Positions 1-9,904 of a DNA stretch of 64,000 bases are shown here, piece by piece (positions within the stretch are counted from its first letter, which is position 1; each line of letters begins with the position of its first letter). A program made the translations under genes and the position numbers. Below the pieces are notes generated by a model. The model did no database searches. It saw only the letters and a program-made list of their open reading frames with translations, and was not told the DNA's origin. This DNA comes from Diphasiastrum complanatum (Eukaryota; Streptophyta; Lycopodiopsida; Lycopodiales; Lycopodiaceae), in contig CM055097.1 of NCBI GenBank assembly GCA_029204225.1, forward strand, positions 73,865,279 to 73,929,278, given 5' to 3'.

Positions 1-1289
1 TAGTTTTAGTATATAGAAATGATACTAGCTTTTTATAAAAAAAGTGCCGGTTCTATATTTATACTTTGTTTGGTGCCAAGTTTTATGAGCACTGCTGTTG
101 AGCGTTCAATTTTTTTTTCTTGAAATCTACTTTGATTACATAGGTCTGGCCAAGGGGCCCTGAGTTTTGAATGGCAGGTAGATATTCTTTTCGTAAAAAT
201 AACCAAATGGTGAAACTTGAAAGGTGTAAAACAATATCATTTAATTTGAAAGATGAGGACTTTTAAGATCAATTGCCTTTCAATTCGAGACACTACAATA
301 AAAATGGGCTTTTATGCAGGGAAAATTGGCTGTGAAGGGTCAGGAAGGCCTTAAAACACAGGCTCAGGCTGCCGAGCAAAATCACACCTCAAGGTGATCT
401 TTTTATAATTGGTGTCTTTTGAAATCCGTACATATTACGATCATGAAGACTAAAGTACAAATCAAAGACTACACAGAGTACGCGCATACACGTTTAAAGC
501 TCACCCAATTACCACAACCACCAGCCTTTTTCTTTGCAGTCTGAAGTTAGAATCAAAGATTCTCGACTGTGCTAAGCTATGGCCTTAAAATTAAGAATCT
601 GCACCTTTGGAATATGGTATCCCAGACTATGAGTATAAAACAATGTATCTATCTCACGTTTAGAAATTTACACAGTTACACTTATAGTCGGCTGGAGAGT
701 CTTATGAAAACCTGGTACCATAGGACTTAACTTTTAAGTGTTAATATTGAAGACGCTATAGGCTATAGCCAAGACTCGAGTGCCGGCACACAGTTTGCAT
801 GCCTCAATAATCGTAATACGTATTCAGGAAAGACCTACTTCAAGGCGGTTTCTTAATGGCCAATGTACAGAAGCAGCCGTCAACTCAACCATCGAGTTCT
901 TCACATTTTTCCGTGGATGATGATTGATCCAAAGATCGTGCTTTACGGTGCTTATTACAAAATCGTTACCTTAAATTCTACTCAAGTCAGGAATCCGATT
1001 GGCATGAACAAGACTCAGGCCTACATGTAACGCTAATAATTCCGACAATGAGGCCCTAGGCCCTCGGGTGAGCCTTGAGGGTTGGGGGCCGACACAAATT
1101 TTACAGGTTGTGTGAGTGCTCGAGAAACCTTTTCTTAACTATCTTCTCGATATTTTGAGCACTATTACTCTAGAAGCTCATATATGTTTATATGCAAAAT
1201 CTTTGAAATTGTTATGATACCATGCTTATGCCTTGTAAAATTTTCGCAACTTAAAGCCATGATTTGGTTTTAAGCAATTTGCTCACTTG
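1..1289. other. non-coding left edge, no gene seen
   Basis: No reading frame of credible length or family resemblance is visible on either strand. The stretch is AT-rich with a GC-richer patch near 1050-1100. It may contain an old LTR or intergenic DNA, but I see no termini, primer site or coding remnant. Confidence 0.5.
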
Positions 1290-2293
1290 GTTATACTATT
1301 AGTACAGAGGACTGAACGAAAGGGCTTGAGCCTTGAGGGAATGTCGAGCGTCACAAACCCCCCAACCCCCTCGCTAGTAAATAGACAACCAACTCTAAGG
1401 TGTAGAGAAGGATCAGACGCTAGAAGCAACAATATGGTAGGCCTAATTAGTACTACAATGATTACATAGCCAAACATTAAGCATTGAATTATTAGACAAA
1501 TAATCAATCATGAAGAACTACAGAGATGCATACATTCTGATACGAACCTAACGCAATAAAAATATAGATTGATTCAGTATGAAAATGAAACAGATGTAAA
1601 TGAGTACAACAAGTTGTGGATCAAAGTTGCGTACTCTAAGCTATCTCTTAGAGACTAAATAAAAATCTGAATTAAGCGCAATAGCAATAATCTAATCAAC
1701 TCTAAAGAAATAAGCTAGAATGCTCAAGAGTGTCCAAGCTCGTAGGCTTGAGAGAGAATGCTAACTATTTCATACTTGCATACTTCTTGCTTGAGGAAGA
1801 AGATTGTCACTTCTCATTCTTCACCTTCTAATGAAAAAATGATCAGCTATTTATACTACAAAATCAGGTCGTCAAATGCGTCATCTAGTTGGCTGTGATG
1901 TGCTGGCATCCATCCAATTAGGACTTCTCAAAAATTACTTGCTGATGAATTAATGCAAGTCAGTGGCTTCGGTCATAAACAATCTGTTTGCAGATTTGAA
2001 GATAAACTGTAACTCTGTAGAAATGAACGTTAATTGTCATGCAAAAAATGTGAATAATGTGAAGGTCTTCACCAATGTTATTTCCTTAACATTTGAGGCA
2101 TCCGGTGTTTTGTGAAAAACCAAAGTGAGAAAAAATTCCAAAAGATGAAAATCCCAAAAATGCCAACATTGTGAGCCGTATTCGAGTAATTATGTAGACT
2201 GTGTAAAAACACAAAAGAAGCTACAGGTCTGGATAAAAATTGGACGAAAATTAAAAAAATTGATTAGTCGATTAGTAGGAGAATAATCCAACA
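1290..2293 (-). repeat. copia LTR, 3' LTR of a decayed minus-strand element (left edge approximate)
   Basis: The right end is clear: the plus strand reads AATCCAACA at about 2285-2293 and is followed at once by a pyrimidine-rich tract, the complement of a polypurine tract. That is the layout of a 3' LTR beginning TGTTGGATT on the minus strand. Text around 1460-1480 resembles the LTR of element H at 17.7-18.7 kb (shared 'tagccaaacatt'). The left border was not resolved and is a guess from the roughly 1 kb LTR length of H. Confidence 0.45.
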
Positions 2294-2592
2294 CTCCCCC
2301 TTAATCTAAATCCATGAATGCCTTGACCTTTAAACTTAGTTTTGTACATAACTTTCTATGTGCATCCATGCTTTATGCTTTGGTAAAAATATCTGCTGTC
2401 ATATCTTGTGTTCAGCTAAACTGCAATTCGACCTCTTTGTCAAGAACTTTGCTTCTGACATAGAGATACTTAATTTCAATGTGCTTACTCCTAGAATGAA
2501 ATCTAGGATTGGCTGACAAGGCAATGACACTTTGATTTGCTGATAAGCGATAAAATTAGTCGTAGACGTTCTTATGCATAAATGAACCAAAA
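2294..2592 (-). pseudogene. copia RNase H C-terminal fragment (first copy)
   Basis: Minus-strand translation across several frames gives the hallmark end of copia Pol: a block like FHSRSKHIEIKYLYVRSKV followed by a DMTADIFTKA-type segment, with internal stop codons. Only the C-terminal tail of RNase H is left. The same stretch is repeated, diverged, at about 3012-3290, so two related elements or a tandem rearrangement lie side by side. It is non-functional. Confidence 0.7.
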
Positions 2593-3011
2593 TTGTAGCT
2601 CTTTAGAAATAAACTAAAACAACCACAGGACACTGTCAGGTTTTTCACAAAAAAGACAAAAAAGGAGAAGGTGCCCTTAAATCTCATTTAGGATTGTCCC
2701 ACACTTTGCCAGAGTCATTTCCTTAACATTTGAGACTCTTTGGAAAAAGCGAAAAATGCAACACTGTGATTTTACACGAGATTTTTGTTAGGCGAAAAAT
2801 GCGAAAAGGCAACACTGCATTTTTCAATGAGATTCTTGACAGGCAAAAAAGAAGACACTGTCGTAAACTCCATGTAATTCTACAAACTATATAAAAACAC
2901 TTGTAATTCTGTAGACTGTGTAAACACACAAGAAAATCCGTAGAATTGGATTAACAATGGATGAAGATTAAAACCAATTAGATGATTGGTAAGAAGGAGA
3001 ATAATCCAACA
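2593..3011 (-). repeat. second copia LTR fragment of the same family
   Basis: Ends on the plus strand with AATCCAACA at 3003-3011, again followed by a CTCCCTCTT tract (complement of a polypurine tract). Its interior shares phrases with 1960-2290, such as 'ttccttaacatttgag' and 'tgtagactgtgtaaa'. It is therefore a shortened second copy of the LTR before it. Confidence 0.6.
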
Positions 3012-3796
3012 CTCCCTCTTAATCTGAATTCTTGAATGCCTTGACCTTCAAACTTAGTTCTACACAGAATCTTCTGTGTGACTCCAAACTTAATGCTTTA
3101 GTAAAAACATCAACTATCATATCTTGCATTCTATAGTACTGCAATCTAACCGCTTCATTGAGAACTTTGCTTTTGACAAAATGTTACTTTAGTCCAATGT
3201 GCTTACTCCTGAAATGAAATCTCGAGTTGGTTGATAAAACGATGGCAAGTTGATTATCACAAAATAATATCGTCGGAGCAAATTGATTCAGACCAATATT
3301 TGAGAGTAACTTTCTCAGCCAAATTGCTTCCTTTGTAGCTTGAGAGGCTGTGATATACTCTGACTCTGTGAAAGATAGAGCTATCGAAGATTGCTTGTGA
3401 CTATTCCAGGAAATTGGACCATTGTTGAGAAAGAATGTAAATTCGAAAGTGGATTTATGAGTGTCTACGTCTCCTACCCAACTTGCATTTGTGTAATCAC
3501 TGAGGGACTCTGAGCTTGTCGTTGCCGACTGCTCCATAACAAGTGCAAAAGTCCATAGTAGCTTGAAGATATCTCATGACTCTGATAAGAGCCTTCCAAT
3601 GTGTTATACTAGGATTAGCCATAAACTGACTGAGTGAGCTGACTACAAAAGCTATGTCTGGCCTAGTACAGATCATGGCGTACATAAGAGATCTTATAAT
3701 AGAATGGTAAGGATACTCACGCATCTGCTCCTTCTCATGAATTGTTTGGGGACATTGGTCCTTTGTGATGAGAAGAAGATCGTGATATGCTCTCAT
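3012..3796 (-). pseudogene. copia RT C-terminus plus RNase H fragment
   Basis: Two overlapping minus-strand frames carry copia Pol. About 3497-3796 encodes the end of reverse transcriptase (MYAMICTRPDIAFVVSSLSQ, then HWKALIRVMRYLQ). About 3184-3537 encodes RNase H with a SFTESEYITASQATKEAIWL-type block and the FCDNQLAI motif. The RNase H first acidic motif is altered (YTNASWVGD where families usually have Y-D-A-D-W-A). Frame changes and a stop break the gene. Upstream integrase, protease and Gag are missing, so this is a 5'-truncated relic. Confidence 0.75.
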
Positions 3797-4500
3797 ACCA
3801 CTGATGAGAAGAAAAAGTGATTGATTGATAAGAAATTCGTCAAATTCGCGAAACTTTCATGAAGGCGAATCAAGCATGACTCTCTTCATCTCGGATGGAG
3901 TTCAGATGCAACCGATGGACATTGCCAGTTGAATCGCCCTACAATCCTCCAGAGTGTAGTCAGTCACTGCTGATCTACATTCATAAAATTAATGCAGCAT
4001 TCGACTTAGTTTCAACCAAATTGCGGAATTCAAATGAACAAGAAAACTCAGACATATGAAATATCAGCCTAAGCATTCAACATTCAAGATCAGACACGAC
4101 AAGAAAATAATCTATATTAATTTTCTCTAAATTTCTTCAAGCACTGCATGCAAATCCACGCAGTGCATTGGCGTGAAAGAAACACGGTTCTTTCACGAGT
4201 AGTAGTCTTGCTTCACTAGCGGATAGTTGGATCTTCTGATCCTAGACAGAATTGTCTTCGCGCACAGGCAGACATGTATTCTGTATATCGTCTTGATAAT
4301 TACTAGCATCAGGATTCTTCACTCTGTTACACTCTATATATTTTGTTTTTGATCTATATGTCAAGTATAATCTAGTAAGTACAGTCTCTCTGTGTAAATC
4401 TAAGATTAGAATGATTAAGCATCTACAACTAACCAGAGAATTACAAGAGTGGTAGATTAGCCATGACCTAGGGAGTATCTGCTGACGTCATGCCATCAGA
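3797..4500 (-). repeat. LTR-like region, probable 3' LTR of element I
   Basis: The stretch begins TGATGAGAAG and ends GCCATCA at about 4499, giving short inverted termini (TGATG/CATCA), and it abuts the 3' end of the Pol remnant of element I. Just upstream (3766-3790) a copy of the 'gatgagaagaagatcgtgat' phrase matches the start of the putative right LTR at 8228. Left and right LTR interiors do not align well by eye, so the assignment is tentative. No coding sequence is visible. Confidence 0.4.
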
Positions 4501-5250
4501 TCATATTATTGTACTTTTGGGTACTTGCGTGATCTTTGGTGGTACTCCTTGGGGCATGAGCTCTGAACAGGTTTTGTTTACCTCGTCTGCCTTCTTCCGT
4601 ACTGGATCGTGAAGGAATCTCGTTCGTGGATCTTTTGTGTTCGCAAACCGTTCGTCTTCGTCTCCATTGAATTTTGCATTCGCGAAACTCTTCGTGTTTT
4701 GTGTCTCCAGATGTTCAAGTTCGCGAACATCTTCGCCAGGCGAAGGGCTGAAAGCTAGCAAGCCTTTGTAATCAGAAACATTTTGTTTCTTAGACTCCCT
4801 CTCAAAGCATGATTGTTTTACAATCCTGAGAGTGCTCCTTTGCCTCTCAAAGAGTCCTTTGTCCAGAGACTTTGTGAAGATGTCAGCAACCATGTCTTTC
4901 GTTCCTATGAAGGTGGTCTGCATCATCTTCTTTTCAATCAGATCCCTGATCAAGTGATACTTGATCGCAATGTGCGAAGTTCTAGAATGGAATGCGAGAT
5001 TATTCGTCAGGTGTATTGTAGAGGTATTGTCCATCTGCAAGACCATAGGCTCATTCCTTGTTTCGTCCAATTCGTCCAGGAACTGCCTTAGCCAAATTAT
5101 TTCGTTGGCCATCTTCGCTACTACTACGTACTCTGCTTCACAAGATGACTGGGCTACAACGGTCTGCTTCTTGTTGACCCAGAGAATTGCTTTTCCTGAT
5201 GCGATGGTGCATCCTCCTGAGACGCTTTTACAATCGTCCTTGAGAGATGC
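4501..5250 (-). pseudogene. element I RNase H end with an unusual C-terminal extension
   Basis: The minus strand encodes an RNase H block with SSCEAEYVVVAKMANEIIWL near 5100-5160, then the HSRTSHIAIKYHLIRDLIEK and MVADIFTKSLDKGLFERQR blocks that normally end copia Pol. The frame does not stop there but runs on about 90 residues in a charged segment (EDVRELEHLE, DEDERFANTKDPRTRF) to 4501. The extension contains repeated 'FAN' and 'ERE/DER' style motifs and has no recognised domain. It may be read-through into the LTR region after loss of the original stop. Confidence 0.65.
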
Positions 5251-5254
5251 CCAA

Positions 5255-6121
5255 CTAGCATAAACCCTTCACTACCAGTCTTGCCTTGTATTTTTTCACA
5301 TTCCCCCTGCATTTGACAGTCTTGCGCTTATGTGGTAATGGCTCCAATGTCCATACTTGGTTCTTTCTCATGGAATCCATCTCTTCGTTCATGGCTTGGA
5401 TACTCCTGTCTTTTTCTGGACTTTCAATCGCCTCCTTGACTGTTTGTGGTTCGCCACTGAACCCGCAAAATTCTTCTAATGTGAAGGCTGAGCTGTCTGG
5501 CACATATCTTGCTGGCGCTCTTCGTGGTCTTGTCGACCTTCTGGGAGATCCTCCTGAAACAGCTATGTCTTTGCCCTTGTCTGCTCTGCTCAGTCCGGAA
5601 CCATCTCGGTTTACAGGAACTACGGCGGCAGGTTGCCTCTCGAATCTTTCTTCGTTAGATTCATCGTTGAATGGGAGACGACTCAAAAATCTTCATTTTC
5701 GTGTTTGTCTGCTTCTCCTTCTGTCAGTGGCGGCAGGTCATAGTATTGTCTCTCCATAACTTCATTTTCATGTTCGTCTACTGCTCCCTCTTTCATTGGC
5801 GGCAGGTCATAGTACTGTCTCTCCAAAACTTCGTAGCTGACAGGATCTTCGTTGGCCATAGTCCTACTCTCATCGAATCTGACATCTCTCACTGTTTTCA
5901 CAGTGTTCGTGTCTAGCATGTAGATTCTGTAGTATGACGAATTGTTGTCATAACCTACCAGAAATCCCTGCTTGGCTTTCTCATCAAGCTTCTTTCGAAG
6001 CTTATCAGAAATATGTGCATATGCTGCACAGCCAAAGATTCTGACAAGAGACTGGTTGGGCTTTCTACCCCACCATAGCTCATGTGGTGTTGTGTGAAGA
6101 ACACCAGATTTGCTTGTCCTG
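5255..6121 (-). pseudogene. element I integrase C-terminus, linker and RT N-terminus
   Basis: Reading right to left, the minus strand gives the integrase C-terminal segment (RKPNQSLVRIFGCAAYAH, FLVGYDNNSSYYRIYMLD), a linker with RRSTRPRRAPARYV, and the start of reverse transcriptase (SIQAMNEEMDSMRKNQVWTL, ending KKYKARLVVKG). The RT sequence then stops abruptly at about 5255, and the next sequence is already RNase H. The whole catalytic palm, including the YVDD box, has been deleted. Within the linker a segment with RQYYDLPP occurs twice. Confidence 0.7.
5690..5850 (-). repeat. two-copy repeat encoding ERQYYDLPP in the copia linker
   Basis: The plus strand shows 'ggcggcaggtcatagta' twice, at about 5728-5744 and 5799-5815, each flanked by similar 'ttcattttc' text. 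On the minus strand this is a duplicated segment reading ERQYYDLPP followed by an acidic stretch (AVDEHENE / EADKHENE). The copies are about 71 bases apart, so they are not in the same frame. A local tandem duplication in the integrase-RT linker explains it. Confidence 0.6.
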
Positions 6122-6783
6122 TTCTAGATGTATGCGGCTGTAGCTACTGCTTTAGCCCACAGTGCCCTTGGAGCTTTCGAATAGGCCATCATGCATTTGG
6201 CTGCTTCCATTAGGGTCCTATTCTTTCGTTCAGCAACGCCATTGTGCTGCGGTGCGTAGGCTGCAATTCTTCTGTGAATGATACCACGATCATTCCAGAA
6301 GTTAGTGAAGTGATTCGAGATATATTCACCACCTCGATCCATTCTGATCTGCTTCACCTTGCTGCCTGTACATATCTCTGTCCAATTCACATATTCTGTG
6401 AATTTATTGAGTGCTTCAGACTTATTCTGAATAAAATATACTCTGGCAAACTTGCTATAATCATCAATGAAGGTTATATAATATTTCGAACCTCCTACTG
6501 AGATCACATTGAATGATCCACAGTTGTCAAAATGTACTAGCTCCAGAATCTTGGTCGTTATGTAGGAGTCTTTGATGAATGGAGTGCGCGACATCTTGCC
6601 TTTCAAACATGCATCACAGGTGGTCGAACTGGTTGCATTCGAGATGCTGACCCCTGTTATCGCTACATGATGACTTGCTTGGTAAAGTACCATTGAGTTC
6701 ATGTGGAAGATTCTTCTGTGCCAGAGAGCGTCATGATATGACCTCTTGATTTCATCTGAAATCTTGTGAGAAGTGCATCCCAC
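6122..6783 (-). pseudogene. element I integrase (HHCC and DDE core)
   Basis: The frame encodes the GAG-pre-integrase/HHCC zinc domain (LWHRRIFHMN ... CDACLKGKMSR) and the catalytic core. In the core, ELVHFDNCGS carries the first Asp, RMDRGGEYIS the second, and HNGVAERKNRT the Glu. The HHCC second His is present (FHMN). The frame ends with a stop codon just after ALWAKAVATAAY, while homologous sequence continues beyond it. At the N-terminal side the frame runs directly into a Gag-like AKEMWDALL block at about 6785-6812, showing that a deletion joined gag to integrase. Confidence 0.75.
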
Positions 6784-6812
6784 ATCTCCTTAGCTTTGGA
6801 GTGTGTAGCCAG

Positions 6813-7830
6813 GTCAAGTGTAAGTACTACATACCTATGTAACTAGTAGTACTTCAGACCCCTAATAGTCCATTTAGTTTTGGGGGCTAAATGGCAAGGT
6901 ACCCTTAGGAATAAGGGTATGTGCCCTTGGATAAGGGCATGCAAGTGACTATACCTTAGTTGGAGGTATGGAGTCACGTGACCCTTGGATGAGGGGTACC
7001 CTTAGTATTAAGGATAGGTGTCTTAGAATAAGGTACTAGTGTCCTTGGTTAAGGGCAGGTAGGTTTCTATGCCTTGGATGGAGGTATGGAACCTAGAGAG
7101 GTGTTAGAAAGTCATTGGATGACTATTTTTCTAAACCTTGGGCCTCAACCTTGAACTATATCACTTTACTGGTCTAGGACCAAAGTATACTTGCACAACT
7201 TGGGCAATGGGACCTAGTAGGAGGGCGCCCTTCTAAAGTGTCCATTGAGTTCCCAACTCCTACAAAAAAGGCACTCAAAGAGTCATAGGTTATGGAAGGT
7301 GTCTCTTGACATTCCATAAGCCTATGGAGGCTCTTGGAGATTCTTTAACTCCCCTAGGCTTCTCTCTCTCTCATTGGATGAGCATGGAACTCCATAGTGC
7401 ATTGGAGGGGTCCATGGGCCATCTATATGAGGTTAGTAGGGCGCCCATTGGGAGGGGGAAGATTTGTTTTGCTTATGCTCTAGTGTTGCTACTAGTGTGT
7501 AGAGTGCTTTCTTGTGGTAGTATGCTTGAGGTCTGGATCTTGCTTATAGTATGGGACATAAGTAGGGTTTGGATCTTGAGAATGCTATGGAGTGTTGTGG
7601 TATGCTTGTGATTTGTTTATGGTTAGCAAGGGGGTGCTAGGTAGGTCTTGCTTGGAGCTTGGATCTAGCTATGGTTGGGTGGTGAATACTTGAGACCAGC
7701 TTGTTATCTATCTTTGTGTTTAAAGAGTAGGGACATAGGTGGAGGAGAGATCCTTGGAGGCTTGCAGATCCTTACTTGCAGGTGGATGCATCCTAGCTTG
7801 GAGTTGCGGAGCATGTTGAAGCATTTGGAG
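6813..7830. other. about 1 kb insertion splitting the gag of element I
   Basis: Gag sequence stops near 7830 (after the SSSIEDSLTFT region) and resumes near 6785-6812 (AKEMWDALL), so the DNA between is foreign to the copia frame. It contains a hairpin array (6899-7125), the phrase 'gggcgcc' twice near 7224 and 7438, and a possible TATA-like 'ctatatgagg' near 7421. No open frame resembles a known protein. A solo LTR or a non-autonomous element is the likeliest source, but I could not find a clean target duplication. Confidence 0.45.
6899..7125. repeat. serial mini-hairpin array (CCCTTGGATAAGGG type)
   Basis: About nine short inverted repeats follow one another every 20-30 bases. Examples are TACCCTTAGGAATAAGGGTA near 6900, TGCCCTTGGATAAGGGCA near 6923, ATACCTTAGTTGGAGGTAT near 6951, ACCCTTGGATGAGGGGT near 6982, TGTCCTTGGTTAAGGGCA near 7040, and AGTCATTGGATGACT near 7111. 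Stems are 5-8 bp and the loop is often TTGGAT-like. The stems differ while the fold is kept. Confidence 0.7.
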
Positions 7831-8111
7831 GCTCGACCTTGGATTTGGAGGTCTTCCTCACCTCTACTTGTAAAAGTGAGACTATCTTCGATGGAAGATG
7901 ATAGCAAGGCTACTGCCTTGTCGTTTTTCTCCCTCCATTCACGTAGCTCCTTGCCTGTTGTTGTAGGCATTTCTTCTATGCCATCCACCCAGGGGAAGAG
8001 TCCTTCGCCCTTGAGTATTAAAGATGTCTTAACTTTCCAAGCTAGAAAGTTAGATCCTGAAAAATCAAGTATAGTGCAGATCTTGCTCTGCATGCTGCTG
8101 ATCGAAGCCAT
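7704..8111 (-). pseudogene. element I Gag N-terminus (UBN2-type)
   Basis: The minus-strand frame starts with MASISSMQSK and contains the copia Gag signature GSNFLAWKVKTSLILKGEGL, then EWREKNDKAVALLSSSIEDS, typical of the start of plant copia Gag. Homology ends at about 7830. The rest of the frame reads through inserted DNA. The start codon lies about 100 bases inside the primer site at 8215-8226, as expected. Confidence 0.7.
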
Positions 8112-8214
8112 TGCTTCTTGAAGTCTATTTCTTTGTTGATGGTTGTCTATTTGAATGCTTGGCCTCCTGGATCTGCTAGCTTCTTGGCTATGTCAAAATA
8201 TGACAAGATAACTT

Positions 8215-8226
8215 GCTCTGATACCA
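8215..8226 (-). promoter_or_regulatory. primer-binding site of element I
   Basis: The plus strand reads GCTCTGATACCA, the reverse complement of TGGTATCAGAGC, the copia site for the 3' end of initiator methionine tRNA. It places the 5' LTR of this minus-strand element to the right. Confidence 0.85.
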
Positions 8227-8227
8227 T

Positions 8228-8490
8228 TGATGATAAGAGGATCGTGATATGCTCTGGTTTATTCCCAGCAAGATTTTTTCTCTGGATATTAGATCCGCCG
8301 GTTAGAGCATAGTAGTATCCACAAATCTTTTTTTCACCTTTGTGATTGCGCAATCCTTTCTGTCCATGCTATGCCATTTCCGATACGACATCTTCTTCTT
8401 TGTTGGCTTTGTGGTGATCATACGAGTGTAGCTATTGATGACATGGTCAATGTTTGGAGACGACATTGGTTTTTATAAATTCTAATATAA
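8228..8490 (-). repeat. probable 5' LTR portion of element I
   Basis: Sequence following the primer site starts TGATGATAAGAGG and shares 'gatcgtgatatgctct' with 3766-3794 near the other LTR. The far end was not resolved. No coding potential is seen. Confidence 0.4.
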
Positions 8491-8592
8491 GGGGCCATTT
8501 TGCGGCCATTTTGACCGCAAAGGACCGCATTTTCTCTATGCAAAGGACCACTTTTCACCGCAAAGGACCACATTTGACCGCATTTTGACCAC
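8491..8592. repeat. interspersed GACCGCA/GACCACA short repeats
   Basis: The heptamer family GACCGCA or GACCACA (often as 'gcaaaggacc') recurs about seven times in 100 bases, for example at 8513, 8522, 8546, 8564, 8576 and 8587. This is a degenerate short tandem repeat, possibly LTR-derived. Confidence 0.6.
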
Positions 8593-8656
8593 ATACACAT
8601 GCACACATGCACACACACATGCACACCTAAAAGCACACACCCGCACACATTTCAAG
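8590..8656. repeat. CACATG/CA-rich microsatellite
   Basis: The run alternates ACACATGCACACATGC-type text, followed by further CACACA blocks. It is simple-sequence DNA with no coding value. Confidence 0.8.
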
Positions 8657-9767
8657 GTGTCGAAGCTTCATGTCGATGCATGTCGAAACCATCCAAAACA
8701 ACACCCCCCGATTGATTGGCCGACAAAATTCTGGCCGCATCTAATTATGTTCGCCTTCAATCATCAATCTCCCGCTCTAAGTATCATCCACATGTCTCGA
8801 TCACAAGCTACCACCTAGATCGTCGATTGTCCATTGCCCGTCATCGATGGGCACACTAAACTATTTAACGATTTTTTATATAAGCATAATAAGCCATTTA
8901 TGAGTAATAATTTTCAAATTTAAAATGCAAAGTTTCTTGAGGAATCAGGATAACTCAAAATAGGACGGACTCCGGAGGTTAGTCGAGCAGTGCTACGAAA
9001 CAGACATTAGTTAGTCATGAAAGCCGCTAATACTAATATCATCAAAGCCTACAGGCAACGCAGACGAAGCTCGAATATCACCTGGCAGCTGGCTGGACGA
9101 CGCTGACTAATCGCTCATTTTCTAGCGGCAAGTTCCAAGTTCCAACTCTCGAGCCTCAGGCCTCCGGTATATGACAAGTTGCAACTTGGGAGTTAACATA
9201 GTCGGTGCTACGGTCGACTAGGTATGTGTGGTCTTAACCAACGATCATTGGCTAACAGTAACAGATGTTTGCTTGTGCTCTAGCAAGCCCATAAAAGTAC
9301 CTTGACAGGCTTGACTATGCAATTTTAATTTACAATGCAATCCCCCTCCACAAGATGACGCATTATTACAATTCTGCTGTATGTCCTGAGTAATCCGTCT
9401 GTAGGCTTCAGTGCCTACCGTCGTACGTTCTCATAATGTTTTACCATTTGAGCCTCATCATTGCTCACGAATCACTATCCACGAACCACAAAGCCACTAT
9501 TAACTATAGCGTTGGCCGTTCCTCTACATCAGTAAAGCGCGCACACAAACTCCGATCCTCGCTCTCTGAGTCTCTCGCTGTGTGTCTCAAACTCTCTCTC
9601 TCTCTCTCTCTTAATCCTTTGTTTGAACGATTAAGTTTTTATTACATCTTTGGTCACCTTATGGCTGATATTATAAGCAAAAGTTGAAGTTTTTGCTGAT
9701 CTTCGTGGCTAGATAGTAGAAAAGCTCATAAATATTGAAAGCTTCTATCTATGTTAGTTGGAAGACG
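8657..9767. other. non-coding stretch with a CT-rich patch
   Basis: No credible gene. The short frames found have no family resemblance and biased low-complexity content. A CT run lies at about 9592-9612. Nothing else can be assigned. Confidence 0.5.
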
Positions 9768-9904
9768 TGGTGCAACAATAAAGCTTGACTTTATTGATAT
9801 CAATCCTTTTGATATGAGATTATTTTGAGAGCTTGTGGTTTTTTTGTTCATATCAAGAGGGTTAATATCAATATCAATAAAGTCAAGCTTTATTGGTGCA
9901 CCAT
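9768..9904. repeat. long imperfect fold-back (about 50-bp arms, 31-nt loop)
   Basis: The left arm (9768-9817) begins TGGTGCAACAATAAAGC and ends TTTTGATATGA. The right arm (9849-9904) is its reverse complement apart from a six-base insertion and a few mismatches, ending TTTATTGGTGCACCA. The arms also contain the self-complementary 'aataaagcttgactttatt' core. The fold is the size of a plant pre-miRNA or a very small fold-back element. No duplicated target site is evident. Confidence 0.7.

Larger units (their letters stand above)
4501..8226 (-). mobile_element. element I: decayed minus-strand Ty1/copia
   Basis: From right to left the minus strand shows a primer-binding site (8215-8226), a Gag start (8111), a short Gag piece, integrase, a linker, the beginning of reverse transcriptase and the end of RNase H. 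That is copia order. Three lesions disable it. About 1 kb of unrelated DNA sits inside gag (about 6813-7830). Gag is fused to integrase, so the knuckle and protease are gone. The core of reverse transcriptase is deleted near 5250. A stop also interrupts integrase near 6121. It cannot move by itself. Confidence 0.75.

Noticed and set aside
7306-8121. Plus-strand frames of 101 and 148 codons
   Set aside because: The second is the antisense shadow of the element I Gag start. The first lies in the inserted repeat DNA with no family likeness.
8590-8656. Direct CACATG repeats as a CRISPR-like array
   Set aside because: Simple microsatellite without unique spacers, in a plant context.
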